Assembly: GCA_944326545.1 (NCBI GenBank)
Contig: CALVEH010000003.1
Coordinates: 186,001-250,000, forward strand
From: Candidatus Gastranaerophilales bacterium
GTDB lineage: Bacteria; Cyanobacteriota; Vampirovibrionia; Gastranaerophilales; Gastranaerophilaceae
Length of the DNA: 64,000 nt
Direction: 5' to 3'
Positions within the stretch are counted from its first letter, which is position 1. Each line of letters starts with the position of its first letter. Shown in pieces: positions 18,516-27,162 of the stretch. The translations under genes and the position numbers were made by a program. The notes beneath the pieces were generated by a model, which saw only the letters and a list, made by a program, of their open reading frames with translations, did not search any database and was not told the origin of the DNA.

Positions 18516-19955
18516 TTAAGAAGAAGTATTATTTACTGATTTTATAAATAAATCAGTAGGAGTTTCTATATTTCCAAATTTTTCAAGAATTTCTATAATT
18601 TTATTTTTTACATCATCAAATGTTATTGTTGATAAATCATTCGAAAACTCATATTTTACACAAACTGCAGGATAAATATAAACTTTCTTCCCCTTATATT
18701 CTTTTAAATTTTTGATTACTATATTGTAACTATCTTTAAAGTTTTTCTTTAAAAAATCCAATAATTCCTTGTTATCACGAATATTTTTTACATCATGTGC
18801 TTTCCATAGTTGTTTATATATTGTTGAACAATCTTTAATAAAGGAACAGTTATTTGTTACAACAGCAAAGTTACATATAGTTGGATAACCTGCTCCATTT
18901 TTTATATAAGGAGTAAAGCAAAAGCTATAACCTTTTTTTGTTAACTCATCCCAAAATTCTGATTTATTAAAATTTTCATTCTCGAACCAATTTGATTTTG
19001 CTTTTGTTATCCCCATGTAAAGTTGTATATTTAGTTTTTTGTTTACCATAGGAAAGTCTAGTTCAGTAAAAAAAAGATTAGAGTATTTGCTTTGTAAATC
19101 TATCGCACAAGCCCAATTATAGCCTTTAATTTTAATATATTCTTGGTTAACAATTTTCTCTAAAATATTCTCTTTAACAAAATTATTAAAACTGTTTTTT
19201 AAAATTTTGTGGTATTCCATTAAATGATAAACAGCTTCTTTTTCATCTTCCTTTAATTCTTCAATATCTAAATTCCACATTTTATCAATGAATTCGGGAT
19301 TGTTTTCATAAAATGTTTTTATATTATCATCTATTTTATTATATTTTTTATCCAAAATTTCTACATATTGATTTAATAGAATAGAGCTTATTTCTAAACT
19401 ATTTTTCTTTTCCAATATTTTTTTTAAAATATCTAAAATATCGTTATATGAAACAAAGTTGTATCCGCTATATCTTCCTTCTGTAGAATCAAAGCCAGAT
19501 GGTTTGGATAAATCTAAAAAAACTAAATATTTATGCTTTTTAGATTTGTATTTATCTTCAATAAATCGTTTATAATCTTGACATTGATTATCATGTTCAA
19601 ATGATCCATATTTGTTTTCTATTACACATACAAAATCCTCTCCAGTAAGCAAAATATCTATTCTACCAACTCTTTTTTTATGATTTTTTATTATTTCTAT
19701 TTTTACTTCAGATTCAATTTCAATATTTTTATTAAAAAATTCTAATGGAAGTTCAATTTTCGCCTTATCTAAAAATTTTTTTAAAAACTCAGTACCAATA
19801 TTATGAGATGCATTTTTATCAAAAAGCCAAGTTAAAAAATTAGAATGCCTAATTTCATAATTATCAACACGTAATATTTTAAAAATATTACAATCTTTTT
19901 TTCTTTTTTCTTCAAGTTCCTCAACTAATTTTTCAAAGTTATCATTTTGTGTCAT
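18516..19955 (-). CDS. PD-(D/E)XK nuclease family protein (PDDEXK_4-like)
   Basis: 479 residues. The N-terminal part has EIRHSNFLTWLFD (34-46), then GRIDILL with D100, then CVIENKYGS with E113 and K115. Together they give the Asp...Glu-x-Lys core of PD-(D/E)XK nucleases. I recall this N-terminal arrangement from proteins annotated PDDEXK_4 beside restriction or defence genes. The C-terminal 300 residues are uncharacterised and could bind DNA or a ligand. It stands alone between two non-coding, repeat-containing stretches, which suggests a mobile defence cargo gene. Confidence 0.75.
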   Translation of the reverse strand: MTQNDNFEKLVEELEEKRKKDCNIFKILRVDNYEIRHSNFLTWLFDKNASHNIGTEFLKKFLDKAKIELPLEFFNKNIEIESEVKIEIIKNHKKRVGRIDILLTGEDFVCVIENKYGSFEHDNQCQDYKRFIEDKYKSKKHKYLVFLDLSKPSGFDSTEGRYSGYNFVSYNDILDILKKILEKKNSLEISSILLNQYVEILDKKYNKIDDNIKTFYENNPEFIDKMWNLDIEELKEDEKEAVYHLMEYHKILKNSFNNFVKENILEKIVNQEYIKIKGYNWACAIDLQSKYSNLFFTELDFPMVNKKLNIQLYMGITKAKSNWFENENFNKSEFWDELTKKGYSFCFTPYIKNGAGYPTICNFAVVTNNCSFIKDCSTIYKQLWKAHDVKNIRDNKELLDFLKKNFKDSYNIVIKNLKEYKGKKVYIYPAVCVKYEFSNDLSTITFDDVKNKIIEILEKFGNIETPTDLFIKSVNNTSS

Positions 19956-20058
19956 AAGATCTACTCGTATTCATTAACATGTCTTCTAATTTTCTAAGTA
20001 TTTTATTCATCTTATAATTTGAATTTATTATATTATAAAAAGAGAGCATTAGTTATGG

Positions 20059-20172
20059 TGTTCGAATGATAAGAATACCTTAAAAGCTCTTGATATAACT
20101 AAAATATAGAGCAATACTGTAAATACATAGGATGATAAAATGGGGAAATTTTTGGACATTATTTCGACTCTC
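20059..20172 (+). pseudogene. Decayed coding remnant, copy A2
   Basis: Counterpart of 18132-18240. In one frame it reads KNTLKALDITKI, stop, SNTVNT, stop, then DDKMGKFLDIIS. Two in-frame stop codons break an otherwise protein-like sequence. It runs straight into the flank repeat with the terminator, so the lost gene once ended at this site. Confidence 0.4.
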
Positions 20173-20194
20173 GTTTTATCCACCAATAAATATG

Positions 20195-20345
20195 AGAGAC
20201 CTAAAAAGGTCTCTTTTTTTATGCCAAGATCCCTGCTGTTTGCGCGTTTTACCAAACATCAGAGAATCTCTTGTTTCGATTTTTCAAAGATTTTTCATAA
20301 ACTTAATCAAAATTCTCTTTTGGCTAATAAAAAAGGTCCTTTTTG
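20195..20345 (+). repeat. Dispersed flank repeat, copy 3, with orphan terminator
   Basis: Begins with a terminator hairpin (AGAGACC 20195-20201, GGTCTCT 20208-20214, T run to 20220). It then matches the sequence after tRNA-Ala (CTGTTTG, GCGTTTT, CAGAGAAT, AAAATTCTCTTTTGGCTAATAAAAA). Copy 1 lies directly behind a tRNA; here only a TTCGACTC stretch at 20163-20170 recalls a tRNA T arm. Confidence 0.6.
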
Positions 20346-20380
20346 TGTTTTAAACTCATATTTTATGCTAGTATTTCAGT

Positions 20381-21193
20381 ATGGGCAATGTAATTATAGA
20401 TTTATTTAGAACTGACAAACAAGCATTAGCGTTGTTTATTCAAGCTGCTGCTACTATAATGATAGGTTTGCTGGCCTGGACAGCCGCTAATGGGCAGAAT
20501 AGAATTGCTGAAAAATCCGAGAGAAAAGAATTATTTAAATTGCGATATAAAAATCTTTATCAAGAAGCTAATTTAATGTTTGCAAATTGCAATGAATTAG
20601 TATGTGAATATAGTGATATAATTCATTCACAATCAAAAAAAGCTAAGAAAAAAAATAAATCAACTATTCAACATATTCAATCTAGGTATTTTGAAATAAA
20701 TGAAGAATTTAACAAAAAAATGCAATTTAATCAGTTTTTAATTAAACCAAAAGATTTTGATAAATTAGAAACATTTTGCGAAGAGTATCTGATTGAAGTA
20801 AAAAAATATCTCTGGGATGAAACAGATAATCAGATTTGTAAAAATTATGAGGTTGCAATAAGATATAGCGAGCATCGTAATGTTATCCAAAAAATTTTAA
20901 GACCTTATTTGTTGCATGAGAATGAAAATTTCTTATCATTTTATAGTTATAAAATTTTTAAATATTTAAAAAATCATATTCATTTATTTTTATTAGATTA
21001 TTTCCCAACTTTTTTTGAAATATTTGGAACCATTTTACTTGCAATAATGCTTTTGGGCGGTCTTGCATTTGGACTTTTAGAACTTTTAAAAGAAGTTTTA
21101 AAAGCTCCTATTTCAATAAAAAATAAGAAATTTAATATGAAGTTAAAAATGAAATCAAAATATTTACAACGTAATAGACCATGGCCTATCTAA
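20381..21193 (+). CDS. Hypothetical two-pass membrane protein
   Basis: 270 residues. A membrane helix at about 18-36, a long charged helical middle region (about 45-190), and a second strong membrane helix (about 212-235) with a basic C-terminal tail. No family recognised. It lies between the flank repeat and the serine recombinase, to which it is convergent, so it is probably cargo of the mobile element. Two-helix membrane proteins of this shape occur among abortive-infection effectors, but nothing here proves that. Confidence 0.6.
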   Translation: MGNVIIDLFRTDKQALALFIQAAATIMIGLLAWTAANGQNRIAEKSERKELFKLRYKNLYQEANLMFANCNELVCEYSDIIHSQSKKAKKKNKSTIQHIQSRYFEINEEFNKKMQFNQFLIKPKDFDKLETFCEEYLIEVKKYLWDETDNQICKNYEVAIRYSEHRNVIQKILRPYLLHENENFLSFYSYKIFKYLKNHIHLFLLDYFPTFFEIFGTILLAIMLLGGLAFGLLELLKEVLKAPISIKNKKFNMKLKMKSKYLQRNRPWPI

Positions 21194-21213
21194 ATATTAC
21201 ATTTTTATTTATC

Positions 21214-22791
21214 TTATACATACTCATCTGCCGTCTCAATAAGTTTCTTCACATTTAACTCAGGATCTTGAGTTCCGTTCATTATGCTTTCTATAATTTC
21301 AGGTGGGAGAAATCTTAGTTTTCGTAATCTTTTATTGTTTCCATTTCTTGCTTCTTTGGGCAAGCGTCTTTCGGCACCGAGTTTGTTGTACCAAAAACTT
21401 TTTACAACAGCTTGAATAAGCTTGATGTCATAATTGGCTTTATCAGGAATGATTATTTTATTTTGTCTTTGCGGTGTTACAGATATTTGTACATTTTGTT
21501 CTCTTGATATACTAAACTCATCTTCAGGGGAATATTTAAAACTAGCATTAAACGCTATTGTCGCGAAATGCTGAATTATATAATTTATATCATAGCTTAT
21601 AGTGATTGAGTTCAACTTCAAATCAACGCTTTTGACTACAGTTCGGATAAATACTTTGTCAGGATTATAGTCTTGTATTTCTTTGAGTATTAGATTTTGT
21701 TGTTCTATGGAGTAATTTTCTAAATATTTTTGAATAAATAGAGTGTCTGCTAATAACTTATCTAGGTCATCTTTTACATACTGTTCTATTTCGCCTGCTG
21801 AAATTTTAGTTATTTCCCCACGTTCATATTTGCTAGGGTCTTTTAATGCAGGGCTTATGTAATATCTGTATAGCTTGTTGCTGCTTTTGCTATAACTTGG
21901 ACACATTTTATTCCCTTTGTCATCACGCAGTAATCCGGCTAAAAGAGTTCCTGTTTTTGCGTTTGTTGAGTGTTTTCTGGCAACAGCATTTAATTGCAAT
22001 AAATTTTGAGCATCATTAAACAATTCTTCTGAAACAAGTGGCGTATGTTGTGCCTCATAGACTTTGTTTTTATATGTAATTTTACCTAAATATACCTTGT
22101 TACCTAGTATGCAATATAAATTTGCTTTAGAGATGGGTTTACCTGCTCTTGAAAGAATGTTCTTTGATTTTAAAATCAGTATAAGATTGCTAACATTTTT
22201 AACTTTTAAATATTCTTCAAAAATAATAGGGATATTATCACAGAATGGTTCTTCGGGGTGTAGCATATGTTGTTTATTTTTAACGTATCCGTAAGGCGGA
22301 GCTCCGCATAACCAGAGCCCTTTTTGTCTTGAGGCTTCAAATTTGTCTCTTATTCTTTCGCCTGTAACTTCTCTTTCGAACTGCGCAAATGATAAAAGAA
22401 TGTTTAATGTGAGCCTGCCCATTGATGTAGTTGTGTTGAAATGCTGAGTAATAGATACAAATGACGCGTTATGCTTTTCAAAAACTTCAATAATTTTTGA
22501 AAAATCCATTAATGAACGAGTGAGCCTATCAACCTTGTAAACAACGACTATATCTATTTCATCATTTTCTATATCTTGAAGTAACTGCTTAAATGCAGGT
22601 CTATCCATTGTTCCACCTGAGTAACCTCCATCGTCATATCGGTTCTTTGATAGAACCCAACCTTCGTGCTTTTGTGATTTTATGTATGACTCACAAGCCT
22701 CTCTTTGTGCATCAAGTGAATTGAAATCTTGTTCTAGTCCTTCTTCTGTCGATTTTCTGGTATAAATTGCACATCTGATTTGTTTTTTCAT
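21214..22791 (-). CDS. Large serine recombinase (site-specific integrase)
   Basis: 525 residues. The N-terminal resolvase domain has YTRKSTEEG with the catalytic S14 and the conserved VVYKVDRLTRS and FARFERE-like helix (FAQFEREVTGERIRDK). A recombinase domain follows (about 165-270) with PPYGY, then a domain with a long helix and a basic tail. Such enzymes integrate and excise mobile elements and are frequently found with DUF2924 genes in prophage-like elements. It overlaps the DUF2924 gene by one base (TAATG), so they are coupled. The attachment sites are not certain; the recombinase may not act at the tRNA. Confidence 0.92.
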   Translation of the reverse strand: MKKQIRCAIYTRKSTEEGLEQDFNSLDAQREACESYIKSQKHEGWVLSKNRYDDGGYSGGTMDRPAFKQLLQDIENDEIDIVVVYKVDRLTRSLMDFSKIIEVFEKHNASFVSITQHFNTTTSMGRLTLNILLSFAQFEREVTGERIRDKFEASRQKGLWLCGAPPYGYVKNKQHMLHPEEPFCDNIPIIFEEYLKVKNVSNLILILKSKNILSRAGKPISKANLYCILGNKVYLGKITYKNKVYEAQHTPLVSEELFNDAQNLLQLNAVARKHSTNAKTGTLLAGLLRDDKGNKMCPSYSKSSNKLYRYYISPALKDPSKYERGEITKISAGEIEQYVKDDLDKLLADTLFIQKYLENYSIEQQNLILKEIQDYNPDKVFIRTVVKSVDLKLNSITISYDINYIIQHFATIAFNASFKYSPEDEFSISREQNVQISVTPQRQNKIIIPDKANYDIKLIQAVVKSFWYNKLGAERRLPKEARNGNNKRLRKLRFLPPEIIESIMNGTQDPELNVKKLIETADEYV

Positions 22792-23036
22792 TAGGCTACT
22801 CCCAAAAATTTCTTACCATTCCATCGGATCCCTGTAATCTTATTTGCAATTGCAGAAAGGCTCTTGTATTTTTCACCATTAAATTCGTAACCGTCATTTA
22901 AAACGATTACTGTGTAACGCTTGCCTTTAAACTCTCTGACTAATTTTGTGCCATCGGCAATTGAGAGAACATTTGATTCTTTCTCTACTTTTTGTGTTTT
23001 GTCGTATTGTTCAACGAGTTTGTTAATTTTGCGCAT
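22791..23036 (-). CDS. DUF2924 protein, N terminus cut off by an in-frame TGA
   Basis: The 81 residues contain the DUF2924 core: LVREFKGKRYTVIVL, then GYEFNGEKYKSLSAIA, then ITGIRWNGKKFLG. The frame continues upstream to an ATG at 23108 with AGAGG seven bases before it, interrupted only by TGA at 23070-23072 between KRIKE and EQKYRPLS. A tryptophan codon (TGG) at that place would restore a 105-residue protein. The ATG at 23036 has no ribosome site. The gene is therefore probably a recent pseudogene or relies on weak reinitiation. Confidence 0.75.
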   Translation of the reverse strand: MRKINKLVEQYDKTQKVEKESNVLSIADGTKLVREFKGKRYTVIVLNDGYEFNGEKYKSLSAIANKITGIRWNGKKFLGVA

Positions 23037-23182
23037 AACATCTCGAGAAAGTGGGCGATATTTTTGTTCTCATTCCTTAATTCTTTTTTCAAAACTGTTT
23101 AATGCCATACAGGTACCTCTTTTTACGTTAAGGTACTTGTATATATCGCTCTGTATCGACTAAAAATCAAGTGTTTAAAATC

Positions 23183-23470
23183 TTATTTATAACTGCCGAC
23201 TTTCCTACCATATTTGTCGTATTCAGTTATTCTTCCTGATGAATCTTTTTTGAATGAGCCTACTTTTTGACCGTATTTGTCGTACTTGTTGTATCCGATT
23301 GAGGTCTTTTTGTATGAGCCTGTTTTAGATCCATACTTGTCATAAGCATTGTAGCCTGAAGATGTTTGCTTATAAGGACCAGCCTTTTGACCATAACGGT
23401 CGTAAGAATTAACTGCAAAAGCTACATTTGCAAAAGATAATGTTAAACATAAAATTAAAAACTTTTTCAT
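23183..23470 (-). CDS. Secreted YDKYG-repeat protein, short copy
   Basis: 95 residues. A signal peptide (about 1-19, ending AFA) is followed by tandem units of about 20 residues of the form YDKYGxKxGSYKxTxxGYN, ending YDKYGRKVGSYK. The signal-peptide DNA (23401-23469) is nearly identical to the paralog at 34492-34902, so one copy arose from the other recently. The Tyr/Gly/Lys repeat resembles toxin-like YD or matrix repeats only superficially. Function unknown; an exported adhesive or cell-wall-binding peptide is possible. Confidence 0.75.
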   Translation of the reverse strand: MKKFLILCLTLSFANVAFAVNSYDRYGQKAGPYKQTSSGYNAYDKYGSKTGSYKKTSIGYNKYDKYGQKVGSFKKDSSGRITEYDKYGRKVGSYK

Positions 23471-24167
23471 AATTGTTCCTCTTATAATAAATTATTCTAT
23501 TATATCAAAATCATTGCTAAATCTTGAAATTTTTAATAATTTCAGAAATCATCTCTTTTTATTTACAAAAAAATTCAGTTACTATAGCTGCACTGAAGTA
23601 ACATTAATTATTTATTTTTTTCAAGAGAAATTGAGATTTCACTCGTTTATATATAATAAAATACTCTAAGTTGTGGCCTAAACTTGTTTGAAATAATTAC
23701 CAAACTGTTTGACTTTTGTATCTAGCATGTATTTAAAGTCATATTTAAAAACTATTTAAGAAGCTAATGTTACTTTCTGTAAATAAAAAACATTTATGCA
23801 TTAAGAAATCTACATGATGTGCTTATTCAAGGACTAATGTTAGCAAATAGTTGATAATTCAAGTGCCCAATTAGCGTTTATTTTTATTTTAATCATTTTG
23901 TTATAATATAAAAAGTACAAAGGTATTTGTTATGATTATTAAGAAAAAATATGTGGAACACCATGTTGTTTTATAATATTACCATTTAGAAACATCCTTA
24001 AATAGTCTTTTCTAAAAAACAGAGTTTACAGAAGATTTTTCAAGATACAATCTTTCAATAAATCTGTTTCACAAATTGCACCATATAAAAAACTTATTAG
24101 TTTTAGCACGTAAAATCAATTAAATAAAGAATTCTAAAGAAAACTTCTAAATTATTTTGCAATTATA
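23471..24167. other. Gap of about 700 bases without a credible gene
   Basis: Very AT-rich. The only notable item is a 14-codon open frame after ATG at 23932 preceded by an AT-rich TTATAATATA box, which may be the start of a lost gene. No RNA gene or clear hairpin terminator was seen. Confidence 0.4.
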
Positions 24168-26471
24168 TTAATTATTATCTTCAATTATAGGCAACCCAAG
24201 AGCTTCTGCGTGTTTTTCATCAATTTTTCTTATAAACGAAAATAATTGTTTTATTTCAGATGCCCCAACGCATAATTTAAAAGGTTCCAAAGCATCTAAA
24301 TCATCTATTTCGTCAGTATGACAACTTGCATTTGCAATATTTTCTAAATATCTATATTTATTTGTAGAAGACTCTTTAAATACTTTTTCAAATTTTGCAA
24401 ATAAAGTATCTTCATAGGGAGCTTGATATGATAAGAAAATTTCAAAAATTTTACGGATAGCAACACCTATTTCAATGTTATTTGTTGTAGCTTCATCTTC
24501 ATATGCTTTTTTAAGTTCTTCAATTTTTGCTAAATACTCAGATTGAAACTTGATAAAATGATTTGTCGCATTAATTATGTATGAAGAATTTTCATCCTTT
24601 TTTATTTGATAAATATGAAAAGAATCTTTAACATCTTTATTTTTATGTTTTAATATGTCCCTTATTTTTTTAAAGAAGTAAAAATTGTGTGTTAATATGA
24701 ATAGTTGTTTGAATTCGGTGGGTTTTCTAAATCTTTTACATAATAGTATTAATAAATTGTATAAATAATTTTGGTCTAGGCTTGAAACTGGGTCATCAAT
24801 AACAATAATACTACGCTTTATGTCAAAGTCTTTATCTTTAAGTGTTGCCAGAAAATAACTAAATGCAATTACAGTTTTTTCACCTTCACTCAAGTGTCTT
24901 GCTTCTTGTCCATCTTCTCGTGTAATTTTGTAATTCTTCTCAGGTTCAACAAAATTAAATTTGAATTTTTTGCATGAAAAAATAGTTTCTATATAGGTTT
25001 CAATTTCTTCAATGGCTTCTTCTTGGTTTTCTAATTGATTATTTAAGATTTTCAGTTTATCTTTTATTTTATTTGATAAATCTTCTGCTTTAGAAACTTT
25101 TTCTCCATATTCTTCAATTTGTGCAGATAGCTTGTTTATATTTTCCTCTTCTTTTTGAATATGGTAATTTTCAACTTCAATAAAGGCGCTATTTTTTTTA
25201 TTCTCTATAGAACTGATGTCAGCATTATTTTTATCAATTAAATTTGAAAAATTTATTATTTCGTTTTTCAAATTTTTAATTGGTTCATATTCGTACTCTT
25301 GAAAATTTGTATTTGAATAATCTAATTCTTTTTGTTTTAAATCATGCAATATTGATGACAGTCTGTCCTCATATAATTCTTTATATAATATTATACCCTC
25401 ATCTTTAAGTCTTTTTGCTTGGCTCTTATATGTATCTAAAAATTCTAATTCAGATATATCGCCAAAAATACTCTTTAAAAAGTTTGTTTGCCTAGACTGT
25501 TCTAATTTATCTTCAATTAGAGCTTTAACCCTTTTAAATTGATTGTCAAATTTTTCAAACTCATCATCTTTTGCAATAATTGCATTTAATTCTTTAAGTT
25601 TTTCTTCCCAATTAGGAATAGGGCTATTACAAAAGAAGCATCTATTGTCATTGTTTTTTATATCAAAATTTTTTCCTACGGTTATCCAATCAATTATTTC
25701 TTGCTTTAAAGTTGAACCTTTTCTTGAAATTGATGTCTTTAAAATGTCATTTACGCTTGTTAATTCTTCTTCAGTTAATATTATATCTGTTTGGTTTCTG
25801 TATTTTATAGGTTCCATAACCTTTTGTTTATAAGTCTTTTTTGCAATTTCAAAATTCTCATCTGATACTAATTCAGTAGACTTATTATATGCAGATACAG
25901 CACTTTTAAATTGGACATTTTTGTACTTATTCGAATCAAGGCTTAATTCTTCTCTTATTTCTGCTGCTTTTTCTCTAAATATACTTTCATATTTAGTAGT
26001 TGCTTCTACTAACTTAGTCGAATATATATATTTATCCGTAAGTTCACCTTGAATATTCTTTTCATATAATTTATTCAAGTGTTCATTTAATCGAACTATT
26101 TTTTTTCGTAATTCTCTCCTACCTTTACCAAAATCAACTGAGATTGGAGAGATTTCATTTTCTTCAAATTTTAATTCTGTACTAATAAAATCAGAATTAA
26201 AAACTTTTATTTGATCGGTATAGTCTGCAAATGAACTTATAATAAAATTGTCATCTAACTCTATTTTAAAATCTTCTTGATAACCATCTGCCCTGAATTC
26301 AGAAGGAATTCCACAACCCTGCGATAAATATTTTAAAAATCTTGAAAATGTAGTTTTACCTGAACCATTATATGCAAAGAAAAGATTATATTTTGTAAAA
26401 GGTAATAAATCTTCTTTAGCTGCAAATGATTTAAATGAACCAAAATTATTTAAATTAAGTATTCTTTTCAC
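24168..26471 (-). CDS. AAA_13-type ATPase, RloC-like candidate anticodon nuclease
   Basis: 767 residues. ABC-type ATPase split by a coiled coil: Walker A YNGSGKTT (34-41), zinc-hook-like CFFC (278-281) at the coil apex, signature LSEGEK (527-532), Walker B IIVIDDPVSSLD (555-566) and a THNFYF switch (594-599). The C-terminal domain has R673-x3-E677 in IRKIFEIFL and H718 in SCHTDE. This resembles the Arg-Glu-His triad of PrrC/RloC tRNA anticodon nucleases, whose nuclease domain is HEPN-like. RloC differs from PrrC by carrying the zinc hook. If it is right, the protein cleaves tRNA upon DNA stress or phage infection. Non-nuclease AAA_13 proteins share part of the pattern. Confidence 0.8.
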   Translation of the reverse strand: MKRILNLNNFGSFKSFAAKEDLLPFTKYNLFFAYNGSGKTTFSRFLKYLSQGCGIPSEFRADGYQEDFKIELDDNFIISSFADYTDQIKVFNSDFISTELKFEENEISPISVDFGKGRRELRKKIVRLNEHLNKLYEKNIQGELTDKYIYSTKLVEATTKYESIFREKAAEIREELSLDSNKYKNVQFKSAVSAYNKSTELVSDENFEIAKKTYKQKVMEPIKYRNQTDIILTEEELTSVNDILKTSISRKGSTLKQEIIDWITVGKNFDIKNNDNRCFFCNSPIPNWEEKLKELNAIIAKDDEFEKFDNQFKRVKALIEDKLEQSRQTNFLKSIFGDISELEFLDTYKSQAKRLKDEGIILYKELYEDRLSSILHDLKQKELDYSNTNFQEYEYEPIKNLKNEIINFSNLIDKNNADISSIENKKNSAFIEVENYHIQKEEENINKLSAQIEEYGEKVSKAEDLSNKIKDKLKILNNQLENQEEAIEEIETYIETIFSCKKFKFNFVEPEKNYKITREDGQEARHLSEGEKTVIAFSYFLATLKDKDFDIKRSIIVIDDPVSSLDQNYLYNLLILLCKRFRKPTEFKQLFILTHNFYFFKKIRDILKHKNKDVKDSFHIYQIKKDENSSYIINATNHFIKFQSEYLAKIEELKKAYEDEATTNNIEIGVAIRKIFEIFLSYQAPYEDTLFAKFEKVFKESSTNKYRYLENIANASCHTDEIDDLDALEPFKLCVGASEIKQLFSFIRKIDEKHAEALGLPIIEDNN

Positions 26472-26513
26472 AATATTACTCCTTATAAGCTAATAATATC
26501 ACAGAAAAATTTA

Positions 26514-26900
26514 TCATTTCATATCTTCAGGATACATAAGCCATAAGGTAATCCCGCTTTTAACGGCAACGGTTTTGACTCTGTTTATGTATTTTTCACT
26601 TTTTTCAAGATTTTCTACAATTAAAACAATGCCGGGTTTCTTTTTTAGCACTTCTCCATAGTAAAGTGCTTGTCCAATAGATTCTGCCCACTTTGGTGCA
26701 AAGTCAAATTCTATTGCATATGTGTTGGTAACACAATCCACTCTGGCCTTGTCTTGCAAAACTACTTCCATTGTTCCACAGTGTGCATCACACCAAACTT
26801 TTTGATAATCTTTTTCAAAATAAAGATGGCTTTTTGATGTTTGAGCAAAAGCACAAGTAGAAGATATTAATAATGTCAGTAATAATGTGTAAAACCTCAT
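26514..26900 (-). CDS. Small exported protein with a nuclease-like DxAIEFDFA motif
   Basis: 128 residues. A signal peptide (about 1-19) is followed by a compact domain with RVDCVTNTYAIEFDFAPKW and GIVLIVEN. The Asp, then Glu-x-Asp and Lys order looks like a small PD-(D/E)XK-type fold; I recall similar short exported proteins in other Gram-negatives. Two further cysteines (CDAHC) could form a disulfide. It sits between the RloC-like gene and a structured leader, on the minus strand. Function unproven. Confidence 0.65.
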   Translation of the reverse strand: MRFYTLLLTLLISSTCAFAQTSKSHLYFEKDYQKVWCDAHCGTMEVVLQDKARVDCVTNTYAIEFDFAPKWAESIGQALYYGEVLKKKPGIVLIVENLEKSEKYINRVKTVAVKSGITLWLMYPEDMK

Positions 26901-27028
26901 GTAATCTATTTTAGCATCTAATTGGCATATAAAAATATTAAAAAATAATTAATTTTTGAATATTTAATAAAATTTCAAATAATAATATAGTTGGTGTTAC
27001 ACACCTCCTGACAAGGTATAATTTAAGA

Positions 27029-27135
27029 ATTGTGCCTACTGCAGGGAGTAGCAAAAGCGAAGCAGTAGCACCGCTGTATCCGTATTAATTTTAAATATTT
27101 GTTTTTCGTCAGACTCAATTTTGAGTCTGTTTTTT
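27029..27135 (+). ncRNA. Candidate small RNA or attenuator leader
   Basis: A TATAAT box at 27017-27022 is followed by a hairpin with a 10-bp stem and one bulged C (GTGC-C-TACTGC at 27032-27042 with GCAGTAGCAC at 27062-27071). Then comes an intrinsic terminator (CAGACTC 27110-27116, GAGTCTG 27123-27129, six T). A transcript of about 107 bases would end 28 bases before the next gene. The -35 region is poor. It may be a free small RNA or an attenuator for the two genes downstream. Confidence 0.45.
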
Positions 27136-27162
27136 GTTGGAAAACAATGGAAAGGACTATTT

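Larger units (their letters stand above)
19956..20380. other. Non-coding stretch made of decayed gene end and flank repeat
   Basis: Contains the decayed remnant A2 (20059-20172), an orphan terminator (20195-20220) and flank repeat copy 3 (20195-20345). Open frames crossing it are not credible genes because they run through the terminator hairpin and the repeat. Confidence 0.55.

Noticed and set aside
20132-20409. Two overlapping open frames across the terminator-repeat stretch
   Set aside because: They run through an intrinsic terminator and a dispersed non-coding repeat, and have no ribosome site.
23070-23072. TGA read as tryptophan or selenocysteine (altered code)
   Set aside because: TGA is the normal stop of several clear genes in the window (for example 32925-32927), and there is no SECIS-like element; a point mutation is simpler.
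27121-27162. Earlier start for the helical protein at 27121
   Set aside because: That start lies inside the terminator hairpin; ATG at 27163 has AAAGGA at the proper distance.
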